Source of the DNA: Deltaproteobacteria bacterium
GTDB lineage: Bacteria; Desulfobacterota; Binatia; UBA9968; CAXXLF01
Assembly (NCBI GenBank): GCA_022571535.1
Contig: JACZXR010000207.1
Span: forward strand, 1 to 5,079
DNA: 5,079 nucleotides
Direction of reading: 5' to 3'
Positions 1 to 4,909 of the stretch are shown piece by piece; position 1 is the stretch's first letter; each line of letters opens with the position of its first letter. The notes beneath the pieces are model-generated. The model was given only the letters and a program-made list of their open reading frames with translations, was not told where the DNA came from and did no database searches. A program made the position numbers and the translations under genes.

Positions 1-37
1 ACAAATACTATCACATGTCACAGGAGCTGACGGTTTA
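1..37 (+). repeat. 37-nt direct repeat, left copy
   Basis: This stretch recurs in the same orientation at 4873-4909 with a single difference (G at 33, A at the matching position 4905). It begins ACAAATACTATCACATG and ends GACGGTTTA here. It contains a weak dyad, GTCA-CAGGAGC-TGAC, that could form a short stem with a 7-nt loop. Because it starts at the first base of the window, the repeat may extend further left. The bases after position 37 do not match those after 4909, so the right boundary is real. Its function is unknown; a dispersed repeat or the edge of an old mobile element are both possible. Confidence 0.85.
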
Positions 38-93
38 GCAGGCCAGTGAAGCCAGCCGCAGTCTCTTATCTGTTTCAGCAAGAGAGAAATATC

Positions 94-163
94 ACCACGA
101 AGAGCACGAAGGACACAAAGTGAAATCAAGTTATATCGAACACGGGGTTTGAATCCCCGTGTT
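94..163 (+). repeat. Composite repeat with CACGAAG nonamers, left copy
   Basis: The element opens with three 9-nt units (ACCACGAAG, AGCACGAAG, GACACAAAG; 94-120). A spacer follows, then AATCAAGTTATATCG (124-138), then a segment ending CCCCGTGT (155-162). The same order of parts occurs on the minus strand from 4870 down to about 4797, so the two copies form a long-range inverted repeat around the operon. The third nonamer is degenerate. Units of this kind are familiar as dispersed intergenic repeats in environmental bacterial genomes and often give spurious ORFs rich in TKxTK. No coding role is supported. Confidence 0.75.
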
Positions 164-166
164 CGA
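136..166. repeat. Perfect hairpin, 12-bp stem and 7-nt loop
   Basis: Bases 136-147 pair perfectly with 155-166 around the loop TTTGAAT. The stem is GC-rich (ACACGGGG with CCCCGTGT). It forms the tail of the left composite repeat. In the right copy the matching segment has lost symmetry (TTTCAAACCCCGTGT on the minus strand), so only this copy makes a perfect hairpin. The inner part resembles a tRNA T-arm, but no tRNA body precedes it. Confidence 0.8.
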
Positions 167-200
167 CCAAAGGGGGAGAGCTGCCGCTTCTCCCCTTTGG
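167..200. repeat. Hairpin, 9-bp perfect outer stem plus inner pairs
   Basis: CCAAAGGGG (167-175) pairs with CCCCTTTGG (192-200). Pairing continues with two G-T pairs and one mismatch to a GC-closed TGCC tetraloop at 182-185. It abuts the preceding hairpin with no spacer, so the two could stack. There is no T-run on either side, which argues against a simple intrinsic terminator. Confidence 0.75.
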
Positions 201-291
201 AAACCCCATCGGCTTTGTGCCCGCCTCAAGAGGCGTGGTTTACATTAAATCAAATTACTAGGATACCCCGCGGCAAGCCGCGGAGTTACCC
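201..291. repeat. Further small hairpins of the left repeat cluster
   Basis: AAACC (201-205) can pair with GGTTT (237-241), enclosing a 5-bp hairpin at 222-235 with loop CAAG. A separate hairpin at 268-283 has the 6-bp arms CCGCGG and CCGCGG around the same CAAG loop, with imperfect pairs beyond. Between them, AAATCAAATTA (247-257) nearly repeats the AAATCAAGTTA motif at 123-133. These look like pieces of degraded dispersed repeats. No gene is visible. Confidence 0.55.
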
Positions 292-401
292 AATAATCTG
301 AACGGACCAATCAGCCTTTAGGTTTAATCCCTCGTTCCCGTCTTTGATGCAAGTCTCAAGCTCCTACTCCACCAGAGTGATCTTATCGAGGCGGTGCTGG
401 T
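292..401. other. Intergenic stretch, no convincing gene
   Basis: No start codon, ribosome binding site or recognisable product goes with the short open runs here. On the minus strand a 25-codon run after a TAG, ending at TAA 288-286, reads ELETCIKDGNEGLNLKADW and onward, with open codons also before the TAG. On the plus strand the same codon phase is open from about 330 to 453. Either could be a decayed coding remnant, but I recognise neither, and chance is a sufficient explanation. Confidence 0.4.
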
Positions 402-451
402 AAAAAAAATCGCAGAAGCATGGCCCCCCGCCATTGTAACTCCTGCGATTT
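402..451 (-). terminator. Intrinsic terminator of the acpP operon
   Basis: Read on the minus strand, AAATCGCAG (451-443) pairs with CTGCGATTT (415-407), and the run of eight Ts (409-402) begins inside the stem base and continues past it. The 27-nt interior holds its own 5-bp hairpin, ATGGC-GGGGG-GCCAT (434-420), giving a branched structure. It lies about 90 nt beyond the acpP stop codon and is the first stem with a T-tract downstream of the operon. This supports acpP as the last gene. Confidence 0.75.
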
Positions 452-465
452 AATCCTGGCATAAT

Positions 466-512
466 AGGTAAGTGCCCATGGGGCATTGCCGCCAGTGCGA
501 CGGCACTTACCT
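466..512. other. 11-bp hairpin between acpP and the terminator
   Basis: AGGTAAGTGCC (466-476) pairs perfectly with GGCACTTACCT (502-512). The 25-nt interior can form alternative small stems, for example GCCC/GGGC across ATG at 474-484. It lies 29 nt past the acpP stop on the transcribed strand but lacks a T-tract. It could therefore protect the mRNA 3' end, act as an auxiliary pause site, or be a dispersed palindrome. The position suits a 3'-UTR element, which is inference. Confidence 0.6.
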
Positions 513-541
513 CCCGGGTCTCCTGCGCATTGCCTCAGGGG

Positions 542-778
542 TTACCTATGACCCTCGATGTAACTGACCACGTCCTGAACAGTTTTGATGCTTTCCGCAT
601 CCTCGTCGGAGATCTCCAGCTCGTACTCTTCCTCCAAGGCCATCACTAGTTCAACGATATCCAGCGAGTCAGCCCCCAGGTCCTCTAGAAATGACGCCTC
701 AGGTGTCACCTCATCTTCGTTCACACCCAACTGCTCAATGACAATCTCTTTTACCCTCGCCTGTATATTCAATGCCAT
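542..778 (-). CDS. acpP: Acyl carrier protein AcpP
   Basis: This is the small acidic carrier that holds growing acyl chains in cytoplasmic type II fatty acid synthesis. The 78 residues match the usual ACP length. The hallmark DSL motif lies at residues 37-39 inside LGADSLDIVEL, so Ser38 is the expected attachment site for 4'-phosphopantetheine. Helix II residues (ELVMALEEEYELEI) carry the typical negative charge that partner enzymes recognise. The ATG is preceded by a full AGGAGGT ribosome site, which fits the high ACP output cells need. It is the last gene of the operon, 28 nt after fabG and followed by hairpins and a terminator. In many bacteria fabF comes next; here it does not. Confidence 0.98.
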   Translation of the reverse strand: MALNIQARVKEIVIEQLGVNEDEVTPEASFLEDLGADSLDIVELVMALEEEYELEISDEDAESIKTVQDVVSYIEGHR

Positions 779-785
779 CTCCTTT

Positions 786-792
786 ACCTCCT
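786..792 (-). promoter_or_regulatory. Strong ribosome binding site of acpP
   Basis: The minus strand reads AGGAGGT, fully complementary to the 16S anti-Shine-Dalgarno core, 7 nt before the acpP ATG. A second AGGAG (783-779) directly abuts the start codon. This is the best ribosome site in the operon and suggests that acpP is translated more strongly than its neighbours. Confidence 0.85.
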
Positions 793-806
793 ATTGGGCT
801 TCTCTC

Positions 807-1550
807 CTAAACATACAGTCCACCATTCACGTTGATTACCTGTCCCGTTATATAACCGGCACCAGGGCCCACCAGAAAACAGACCGCCCCTGCCACATCC
901 TCACAGGTCCCAAGTCGACCCAATGGAATGGATTGCAGGAAGTCCTGTCGAGCCTTGGGGCCGAGTCTAGCAGTCATTTCAGTATCAATAAACCCCGGCG
1001 CCACCGCATTGACTGTGATCCCCCGTGAGGCTAACTCGCGCGCCATCGCCTTAGTGAAACCGATGATACCGGCCTTTGAGGCAGCGTACACTGACTGCCC
1101 GGCGTTCCCCATCTGCCCCACCACGGAGGTCATGTTCACTATCCGGCCAAACCGCTCCCTAATCATCCTCCTACACACGGCCTTGGTACACTGAAATGTC
1201 CCTCTCAGGTTTGTCCCGATAATTCGCTCCCAATCCTCGGACCTGACACGGACCAGCAGATTATCCGATGTGACCCCCGCATTGTTAACTAGAATATCAA
1301 TTTTTTTATGCTGGTCAACGATTTTCTTCACCGCCTCCTCAACCTGACTTTCCTGAGCCACGTCGAAAGGGCAGAGCTGACCAGCCCCCCCATCTGCCAA
1401 AACCCCGTGAAGCGTATCCTCAGCCGCAGTCTTGTTTTCCCGGTAATTTATCAGAACCTCTGCACCCAACCAACCAAGGGCGAACACAATGGCCCTTCCG
1501 ATCCCCCGGCCTCCCCCAGTAATTAGTGCAACATGTCCCTTTAAAATCAC
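807..1550 (-). CDS. fabG: 3-oxoacyl-ACP reductase FabG
   Basis: This enzyme performs the NADPH-dependent reduction of 3-oxoacyl-ACP to (R)-3-hydroxyacyl-ACP, the first reduction of each elongation cycle. It is a 247-residue classical short-chain dehydrogenase, normal for FabG. Visible motifs are the nucleotide-binding TGGGRGIG (11-18), NNAG (89-92), the catalytic tetrad Asn114, Ser142, Tyr155 and Lys159 (YAASK), PG at 185-186, and the C-terminal ITGQVINVNGG (234-244). Arg15 with Arg37 fits NADPH preference (inference). The start is GTG, overlapping the fabD stop as GTGA. I see no Shine-Dalgarno sequence, so translation is probably coupled to fabD. Its place between fabD and acpP separates it from the many other short-chain dehydrogenases. 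Confidence 0.96.
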   Translation of the reverse strand: MILKGHVALITGGGRGIGRAIVFALGWLGAEVLINYRENKTAAEDTLHGVLADGGAGQLCPFDVAQESQVEEAVKKIVDQHKKIDILVNNAGVTSDNLLVRVRSEDWERIIGTNLRGTFQCTKAVCRRMIRERFGRIVNMTSVVGQMGNAGQSVYAASKAGIIGFTKAMARELASRGITVNAVAPGFIDTEMTARLGPKARQDFLQSIPLGRLGTCEDVAGAVCFLVGPGAGYITGQVINVNGGLYV

Positions 1551-2497
1551 TGGAGGCCCGAATCTGTCAAGATGTCCTGGATGTCCTCAGGGTTTTCGAG
1601 ACTTTTTACCTCCAAACTTGGGTCGATCCTCTTGACCAGTCCACTGAGCACCCTTCCCGGCCCAATTTCCAAGACTCGACGACACCCCAGTTCCCCCACG
1701 TGCTGTACTGATTCTTCCCACCGAACCGGACGGACCACCTGTTCTACCAGCAGAGGCTTGACCCTGCCCGGATCTAGATTGACCGTAGCCTCTACATTGG
1801 TAATTAGCCCGGTGAAAAAGGGTTGAACTGCCACGTCGGCCAACACCTTCTCCAGCCCCACGGATGCCGGGGCCATGAGAAGACAGTGAAATGGTGCGCT
1901 CACCGGCAGCTCCAATACCCTTCTGGCCCCTCTCTCCCGTGCCAAGGCCATTGCCCGAAGAACTGCTTCTCTTCGCCCTGAAATGACAGTTTGCTTTCCA
2001 CCATTATAATTTGCCGGAGAAACCACATCCCCGTTGCTGGCCTGTTCGCAAACTAACTGGACCTCCTGAGCCCCCAGCCCTAGGATCGCTGCCATCGAAC
2101 CTTCGCCCTGCGCCACGGCCTCCTGCATTAAACGGCCACGCTCCTGCACGATCCTCAGGGCATCCCTGAAACTGAGGGCACCCACGGCGACCAGCGCGCT
2201 ATACTCCCCCAGGCTGTGCCCGGCGACACAAAACGCCCTGAGGGGAGACTCGGACTCAAGTACCCGGAAGGCAGCAACCGAGACTGTAAGGATAGCTGGT
2301 TGGGTGTTTTCTGTAAGCTTGAGTTCAGCGTCAGGGCCTGAAAAGCACAGACGGCTCAACGGGCTACCCAATACCTCCTCTGCCTCCTTAAAAACCTGCT
2401 TCGCTATGGTAAACTGTTCGAAGAGCTCCCTCCCCATGCCCACATACTGGGAACCCTGTCCAGGAAAGACAAAACAGACCTTAGACTTTTCCCCCAC
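1547..2497 (-). CDS. fabD: Malonyl-CoA:ACP transacylase FabD
   Basis: FabD transfers malonyl from CoA to the ACP phosphopantetheine arm, supplying the extender unit for fatty acid elongation. The 316 residues match the usual length. N-terminal FPGQGSQ (11-17) is followed by the nucleophile elbow GHSLGE (93-98; Ser95), the carboxylate-binding arginine in ERGRLM (Arg120), the catalytic histidine in SAPFH (His204), Gln253 in VEQVVRPVRW, and the C-terminal EIGPGRVLSGL signature. The start is GTG inside the end of plsX (17-nt overlap), preceded only by a weak purine-rich stretch. The family's N-terminus supports it, because FVFPGQG follows at the expected distance. Overlap on both sides indicates strict co-translation. 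fabH, the common upstream neighbour, is missing. Confidence 0.97.
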   Translation of the reverse strand: MGEKSKVCFVFPGQGSQYVGMGRELFEQFTIAKQVFKEAEEVLGSPLSRLCFSGPDAELKLTENTQPAILTVSVAAFRVLESESPLRAFCVAGHSLGEYSALVAVGALSFRDALRIVQERGRLMQEAVAQGEGSMAAILGLGAQEVQLVCEQASNGDVVSPANYNGGKQTVISGRREAVLRAMALARERGARRVLELPVSAPFHCLLMAPASVGLEKVLADVAVQPFFTGLITNVEATVNLDPGRVKPLLVEQVVRPVRWEESVQHVGELGCRRVLEIGPGRVLSGLVKRIDPSLEVKSLENPEDIQDILTDSGLQ

Positions 2498-3605
2498 CTT
2501 TCGTCTCTCTTTCTTCCCCTTCAGTTATGGGCTTCTCGCTGAAGGTCTCGATCCGTGATTTGATCTGGCTCCAGACCCGGCGGGGAAATTTATTATCCCC
2601 TCCTCCCCTTACCGTCGCAAAACTCTCCAGGGACTCTATGACGTTGCGGTTGACGTCGTGAGACACCGTCTCTTTTGCCACACGAATAGCATTTTTGATA
2701 GCCTTAGGAGAAGAGCCGCCATGCGCGATAATGGCGACCCCATTTAGTCCCAGCAAAGGGGCTCCACCATACTCTGCATAATCCAGGCGGGCGTATGCCT
2801 GAAGCAGCGACTTTCTGGATAGGAGAAGGCCTAGGCGGCTGAGGTGGCTGGCATGGAAGGCATCTTTGAGCGTGCTCATAATTAAGCTCGCAACTCCTTC
2901 CATGGTCTTGAGGGTAACATTACCCGTAAACCCATCGCATACCACCACATCGACCCGTCCGTTAGTAATATCCCTGCCTTCCACGTAACCCATGCAGTTC
3001 AAAGCGGTGGAGTGGAGCTGCTCGGTGGCAACCCGCGTTAGCTCGATTCCCTTCCCCTGCTCCTCTCCGTTACTCAACACTCCTACGCGAGGCCGGTCGA
3101 TGCCGAGCGCCCTCTCTGCATAAATCGAGCCCATCATTCCAAACTGAACCAGGTGGTGCGGCTTGCAATCAGCGTTCGCCCCGGCATCGATAATCACAGT
3201 CCCTTTGCCGAGAGAGGGGACAATGACCAAAATGGCCGGTCGCTCCACATGGGGGAGCTTACCTAAGATAAACATCCCCGAGGCCATAAAGGCCCCCGAG
3301 TTTCCCCCGCCAACCACCGCTTGAACCTCTCCTCGTTTTAACAACTCAAAGGCCACCCTTATCGAAGAATCTTTCTTCCTGAGGGTGCTGCTTGGAGATT
3401 CATGCATGGCAATCGTCTCGGAGGCAGCCACTAGATGGATGGGAGAAACTGGGGATGGGTGCCGTTTCAGCTCTCGTTCCACCAGGTCCTTCTGACCCAC
3501 AAGGACAACCTCTACCCCCAGCTCATTGGCGGCAAGCACCGCACCTTCGACCACCGGACCTGGGGCATGGTCGCCTCCCATCGCATCAACGGCAATCCGT
3601 ATCAT
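2481..3605 (-). CDS. plsX: Phosphate acyltransferase PlsX
   Basis: PlsX converts acyl-ACP plus phosphate to acyl-phosphate, which PlsY uses to start phosphatidic acid synthesis; it acts at the inner face of the membrane. Family motifs are clear: DAMGGDHAP (7-15), GGGNSGAFMA (99-108), DAGANADCKP (140-149), LSNGEE with GKG (177-186), VCDGFTGNV (222-230), YGGAPLLGLNG (279-289) and HGGSS (295-299). At 374 residues it is longer than the usual 330 to 350. The excess is a charged, Gly/Glu/Lys-rich tail after about residue 335, whose end overlaps fabD. The ATG gives the expected MIRIAVDAMGGD start, 15 nt after rpmF, although only a weak AAGG is visible upstream. It joins the ribosomal gene to the fatty acid genes. 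Confidence 0.97.
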   Translation of the reverse strand: MIRIAVDAMGGDHAPGPVVEGAVLAANELGVEVVLVGQKDLVERELKRHPSPVSPIHLVAASETIAMHESPSSTLRKKDSSIRVAFELLKRGEVQAVVGGGNSGAFMASGMFILGKLPHVERPAILVIVPSLGKGTVIIDAGANADCKPHHLVQFGMMGSIYAERALGIDRPRVGVLSNGEEQGKGIELTRVATEQLHSTALNCMGYVEGRDITNGRVDVVVCDGFTGNVTLKTMEGVASLIMSTLKDAFHASHLSRLGLLLSRKSLLQAYARLDYAEYGGAPLLGLNGVAIIAHGGSSPKAIKNAIRVAKETVSHDVNRNVIESLESFATVRGGGDNKFPRRVWSQIKSRIETFSEKPITEGEERETKGGGKV

Positions 3606-3620
3606 GGATTAATACGAACC

Positions 3621-3803
3621 TTAGGCCTCTTCGGTAGGAAGTACGAGTCTACCCCGGTAGTGGCCACAACTGGAGCACACCCGGTGCCGACGCGTGGTCT
3701 CCCCACATTTAGGACACGTACTCCATTGGGGCACCACCAGAGAATCATGAGACCTGCGCTTGTCTCTCTTGCTCTTTGAAGTTCTTCTCTTAGGTAACGG
3801 CAT
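3621..3803 (-). CDS. rpmF: Ribosomal protein L32 (bL32)
   Basis: L32 is a small protein of the 50S subunit. The 60 residues begin MPLPKRRTSKSKRDKRRSH, the standard basic N-terminus of bL32. They contain a zinc ribbon with Cys30, Cys33, Cys43 and Cys46 (CPKC and CSSC). This is therefore the zinc-binding form and not a cysteine-free paralog. ATG is preceded by GAGG with a 6-nt gap. It sits 57 nt after the DUF177 gene and 15 nt before plsX, the conserved order that links ribosome production with lipid synthesis. A longer open frame on the same strand (3853-3602) is only a shadow. Confidence 0.97.
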   Translation of the reverse strand: MPLPKRRTSKSKRDKRRSHDSLVVPQWSTCPKCGETTRRHRVCSSCGHYRGRLVLPTEEA

Positions 3804-3860
3804 TTTAATCCTCTACTGCTTGACCCTGGCAGAAAGACCACACAGAAATGCAAAGGAAGG

Positions 3861-4391
3861 CTATCGGTCCAACCTCAGGTTTCGGAAAAAGGCCATCCGT
3901 GAATCCCCTGGCGAAGAGTCACACAGACAGGTCTCACTGCTTAGATTTGCACCACAACCCCCACAAATCCCAAGGCAGCGTTCGTCACACAGCGGACGCG
4001 TCGGGAGGGCCAAGAGCACCTGCTCTTGAATTAGCGGGGAGAGATTGATTTCCTCGCCCGAATAGAAACTCAGACCCATATCTTCCAAGTTTAGTCCCTT
4101 ACTCTTAGCCGGTAGAGGCTCATGGGTCAAGACAAAGTCAAAGTTTTTTGCTATCGAGAAGGAATAACTCTTGAGACAGCGACTACAATTTCCCTCTACC
4201 ATCCCCTCAAACGAGCCCTGAAAAAAGATATCCTTGCCAGATCGGTAACAGACGAAGCTGCCATCGAGAGACGGAGGAAATCTGAAATCCCTGGCCTTAC
4301 CTTCGCCAAAAATCCGGTTTAACTCGTCCATCCGTTCAGAAAAGTTAATCTCCTTCGGAGATTCAGGTATCCCATTTACAGCGATCTTCAA
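3861..4391 (-). CDS. DUF177 / YceD family protein
   Basis: This is the gene usually found directly before rpmF. Members (YceD in E. coli, with plant homologs) have been linked to 23S/50S ribosome biogenesis; the precise role in this organism is unknown. The 176 residues are typical. An N-terminal half of mixed character is followed by a CSRC pair (Cys69, Cys72). The family signature comes next: an acidic segment YSGEEINLSPLIQEQVLLALP (110-130), then PLC-DERC-LGICGGCGANL (Cys135, 139, 143, 146). A late CLC (155-157) precedes the C-terminus. The cysteine pairs suggest possible metal binding (inference). The start is TTG, chosen for its good upstream AGGTGGAG and the normal MKIAVNGIPE beginning; the next Met is residue 21. 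It is the first gene after the promoter. Confidence 0.9.
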   Translation of the reverse strand: MKIAVNGIPESPKEINFSERMDELNRIFGEGKARDFRFPPSLDGSFVCYRSGKDIFFQGSFEGMVEGNCSRCLKSYSFSIAKNFDFVLTHEPLPAKSKGLNLEDMGLSFYSGEEINLSPLIQEQVLLALPTRPLCDERCLGICGGCGANLSSETCLCDSSPGDSRMAFFRNLRLDR

Positions 4392-4398
4392 GGCTGGA

Positions 4399-4406
4399 CT
4401 CCACCT
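4399..4406 (-). promoter_or_regulatory. Ribosome binding site that fixes the TTG start
   Basis: AGGTGGAG on the minus strand ends 7 nt before the TTG at 4391. It is the only good Shine-Dalgarno-like sequence near the start of the DUF177 gene and favours TTG over the internal ATG at codon 21. It also fits inside the short leader left by the promoter at 4425-4452. Confidence 0.7.
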
Positions 4407-4424
4407 AGCGGAAATTGAGGATTA

Positions 4425-4452
4425 ATTATATTGATTTCTTCTCCCTTGTCAA
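4425..4452 (-). promoter_or_regulatory. Sigma70-type promoter of the operon
   Basis: On the minus strand TTGACA (4452-4447) is separated by 16 nt from TATAAT (4430-4425). Both boxes match the housekeeping consensus exactly. Transcription would start near 4418, leaving a leader of roughly 27 nt before the TTG at 4391, with the ribosome site inside it. The leader is too short for a riboswitch or attenuator, so control would have to act at the promoter or by later internal signals. I see no clear operator palindrome overlapping it. Confidence 0.85.
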
Positions 4453-4559
4453 TATACAGGGGCCAGCGGAAAAAGCCAAAAGCTTCTGGTATTTTAGTCA
4501 CTTCCGAATAATAGAACAAAGTTTATTTTCCGTCCGACTTTAACCAGACCGCGTTATCC

Positions 4560-4588
4560 TTGACAAACAAAAGTGGAGAGACTAAATA
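4560..4588 (+). promoter_or_regulatory. Possible weak plus-strand promoter
   Basis: A perfect TTGACA (4560-4565) is followed after 17 nt by TAAATA (4583-4588), which matches only three of six -10 positions. If active it would transcribe rightward through the multi-hairpin element at 4630-4743. No credible gene follows, so it may be chance or may belong to the element. Confidence 0.25.
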
Positions 4589-4629
4589 CGAAATGCCATC
4601 ATCAAATCCCTTTAGAGTTTATTCTAGGT

Positions 4630-4743
4630 GTAAACCCCGTACCGCGGACTTTCGTCCGTGGCTTTGGGGCACTGCCCTTACAGGGAGGTCGGAACATTCA
4701 TCCCCGCGCTTACGCACGGGGCGTTCTGTGGTACGGGGTAAAC
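4630..4743. repeat. Multi-hairpin element, possible transposon-end or REP-like relic
   Basis: The ends form an inverted repeat of 14 nt with 12 matches, built on ACCCCGTACC (4634-4643) and GGTACGGGGT (4730-4739). Enclosed are an 8-bp hairpin with one G-T pair (4642-4661, loop TTTC), short GGG/CCC stems at 4666-4684, and a GAAC/GTTC-bounded hairpin (4692-4726) with CCCCGCGC-TTAC-GCACGGGG inside (4702-4721). The clover-like layout resembles the structured non-coding end of IS200/IS605-type tnpB elements, or a large REP-like palindrome. No transposase gene is present, so the family is uncertain. ORFs crossing it are products of the palindromes. Confidence 0.5.
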
Positions 4744-4796
4744 GGCAACGCCACCTCGACCTTTCCAATGCTCCTTCAGATGAACCAAGTAATATT

Positions 4797-4870
4797 GACA
4801 CGGGGTTTGAAACGCAGGGGCCGATATAATTTGATTGTAAATTCTTCGTGATCTTCGTGTGCTTCGTGGT
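4797..4870 (-). repeat. Composite repeat with CACGAAG nonamers, right copy (inverted)
   Basis: Read on the minus strand from 4870, three nonamers (ACCACGAAG, CACACGAAG, ATCACGAAG; 4870-4844) are followed by AATCAAATTATATCG (4836-4822) and then a segment ending in CCCCGTGT (4805-4798). Apart from an insertion of a few bases, this is the order seen on the plus strand at 94-163. The nonamers are better preserved here. The 37-nt repeat starts only 2 nt outside its head. Confidence 0.75.
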
Positions 4871-4872
4871 AG

Positions 4873-4909
4873 ACAAATACTATCACATGTCACAGGAGCT
4901 GACGATTTA
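4873..4909 (+). repeat. 37-nt direct repeat, right copy
   Basis: It matches 1-37 at 36 of 37 positions and in the same orientation, and ends GACGATTTA. It lies 2 nt from the composite repeat, whereas the left copy is separated from its composite repeat by 56 nt, so the two repeats are separate units. The flanking sequence on the right side is unrelated to that of the left copy. Confidence 0.85.

Noticed and set aside
143..169. A tRNA 3' end: CGGGG-TTTGAAT-CCCCG resembles a T-arm, and CCA follows a few bases later.
   Set aside because: The loop has T where tRNAs have the invariant C56, the CCA is out of register for a 7-bp acceptor strand, and the upstream sequence (the nonamer repeat) cannot form D and anticodon arms.
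585..1028. A 147-codon plus-strand ORF antisense to acpP and fabG.
   Set aside because: It is a serine-rich mirror of the real genes, spans two of them and the gap between, and has no family resemblance. Other plus-strand ORFs across 928-3779 are rejected for the same reason.
3602..3853. A minus-strand 83-codon ORF covering rpmF in another frame.
   Set aside because: The rpmF frame encodes a textbook L32 with its zinc ribbon; the longer frame shows no domain.
4392..4424. A riboswitch or FapR-type operator in the leader.
   Set aside because: The leader is only about 27 nt and I could see no palindrome overlapping the promoter.
4692..4726. A CRISPR repeat, because CCCCGCGC-TTAC-GCACGGGG with GATGAA on the other strand looks like a type I-E repeat.
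   Set aside because: There is only one copy, no spacers and no cas genes; it is better explained as one arm of the multi-hairpin element.
4560..4851. Two overlapping plus-strand ORFs of about 90 codons each.
   Set aside because: They run through palindromes and a nonamer repeat, overlap each other in different frames, have no recognisable domain and no good ribosome site.
1..4909. The whole operon as cargo of a mobile element bounded by the 37-nt direct repeats.
   Set aside because: There is no transposase or integrase, the genes are essential housekeeping genes in conserved order, and the repeats look like independent dispersed sequences.
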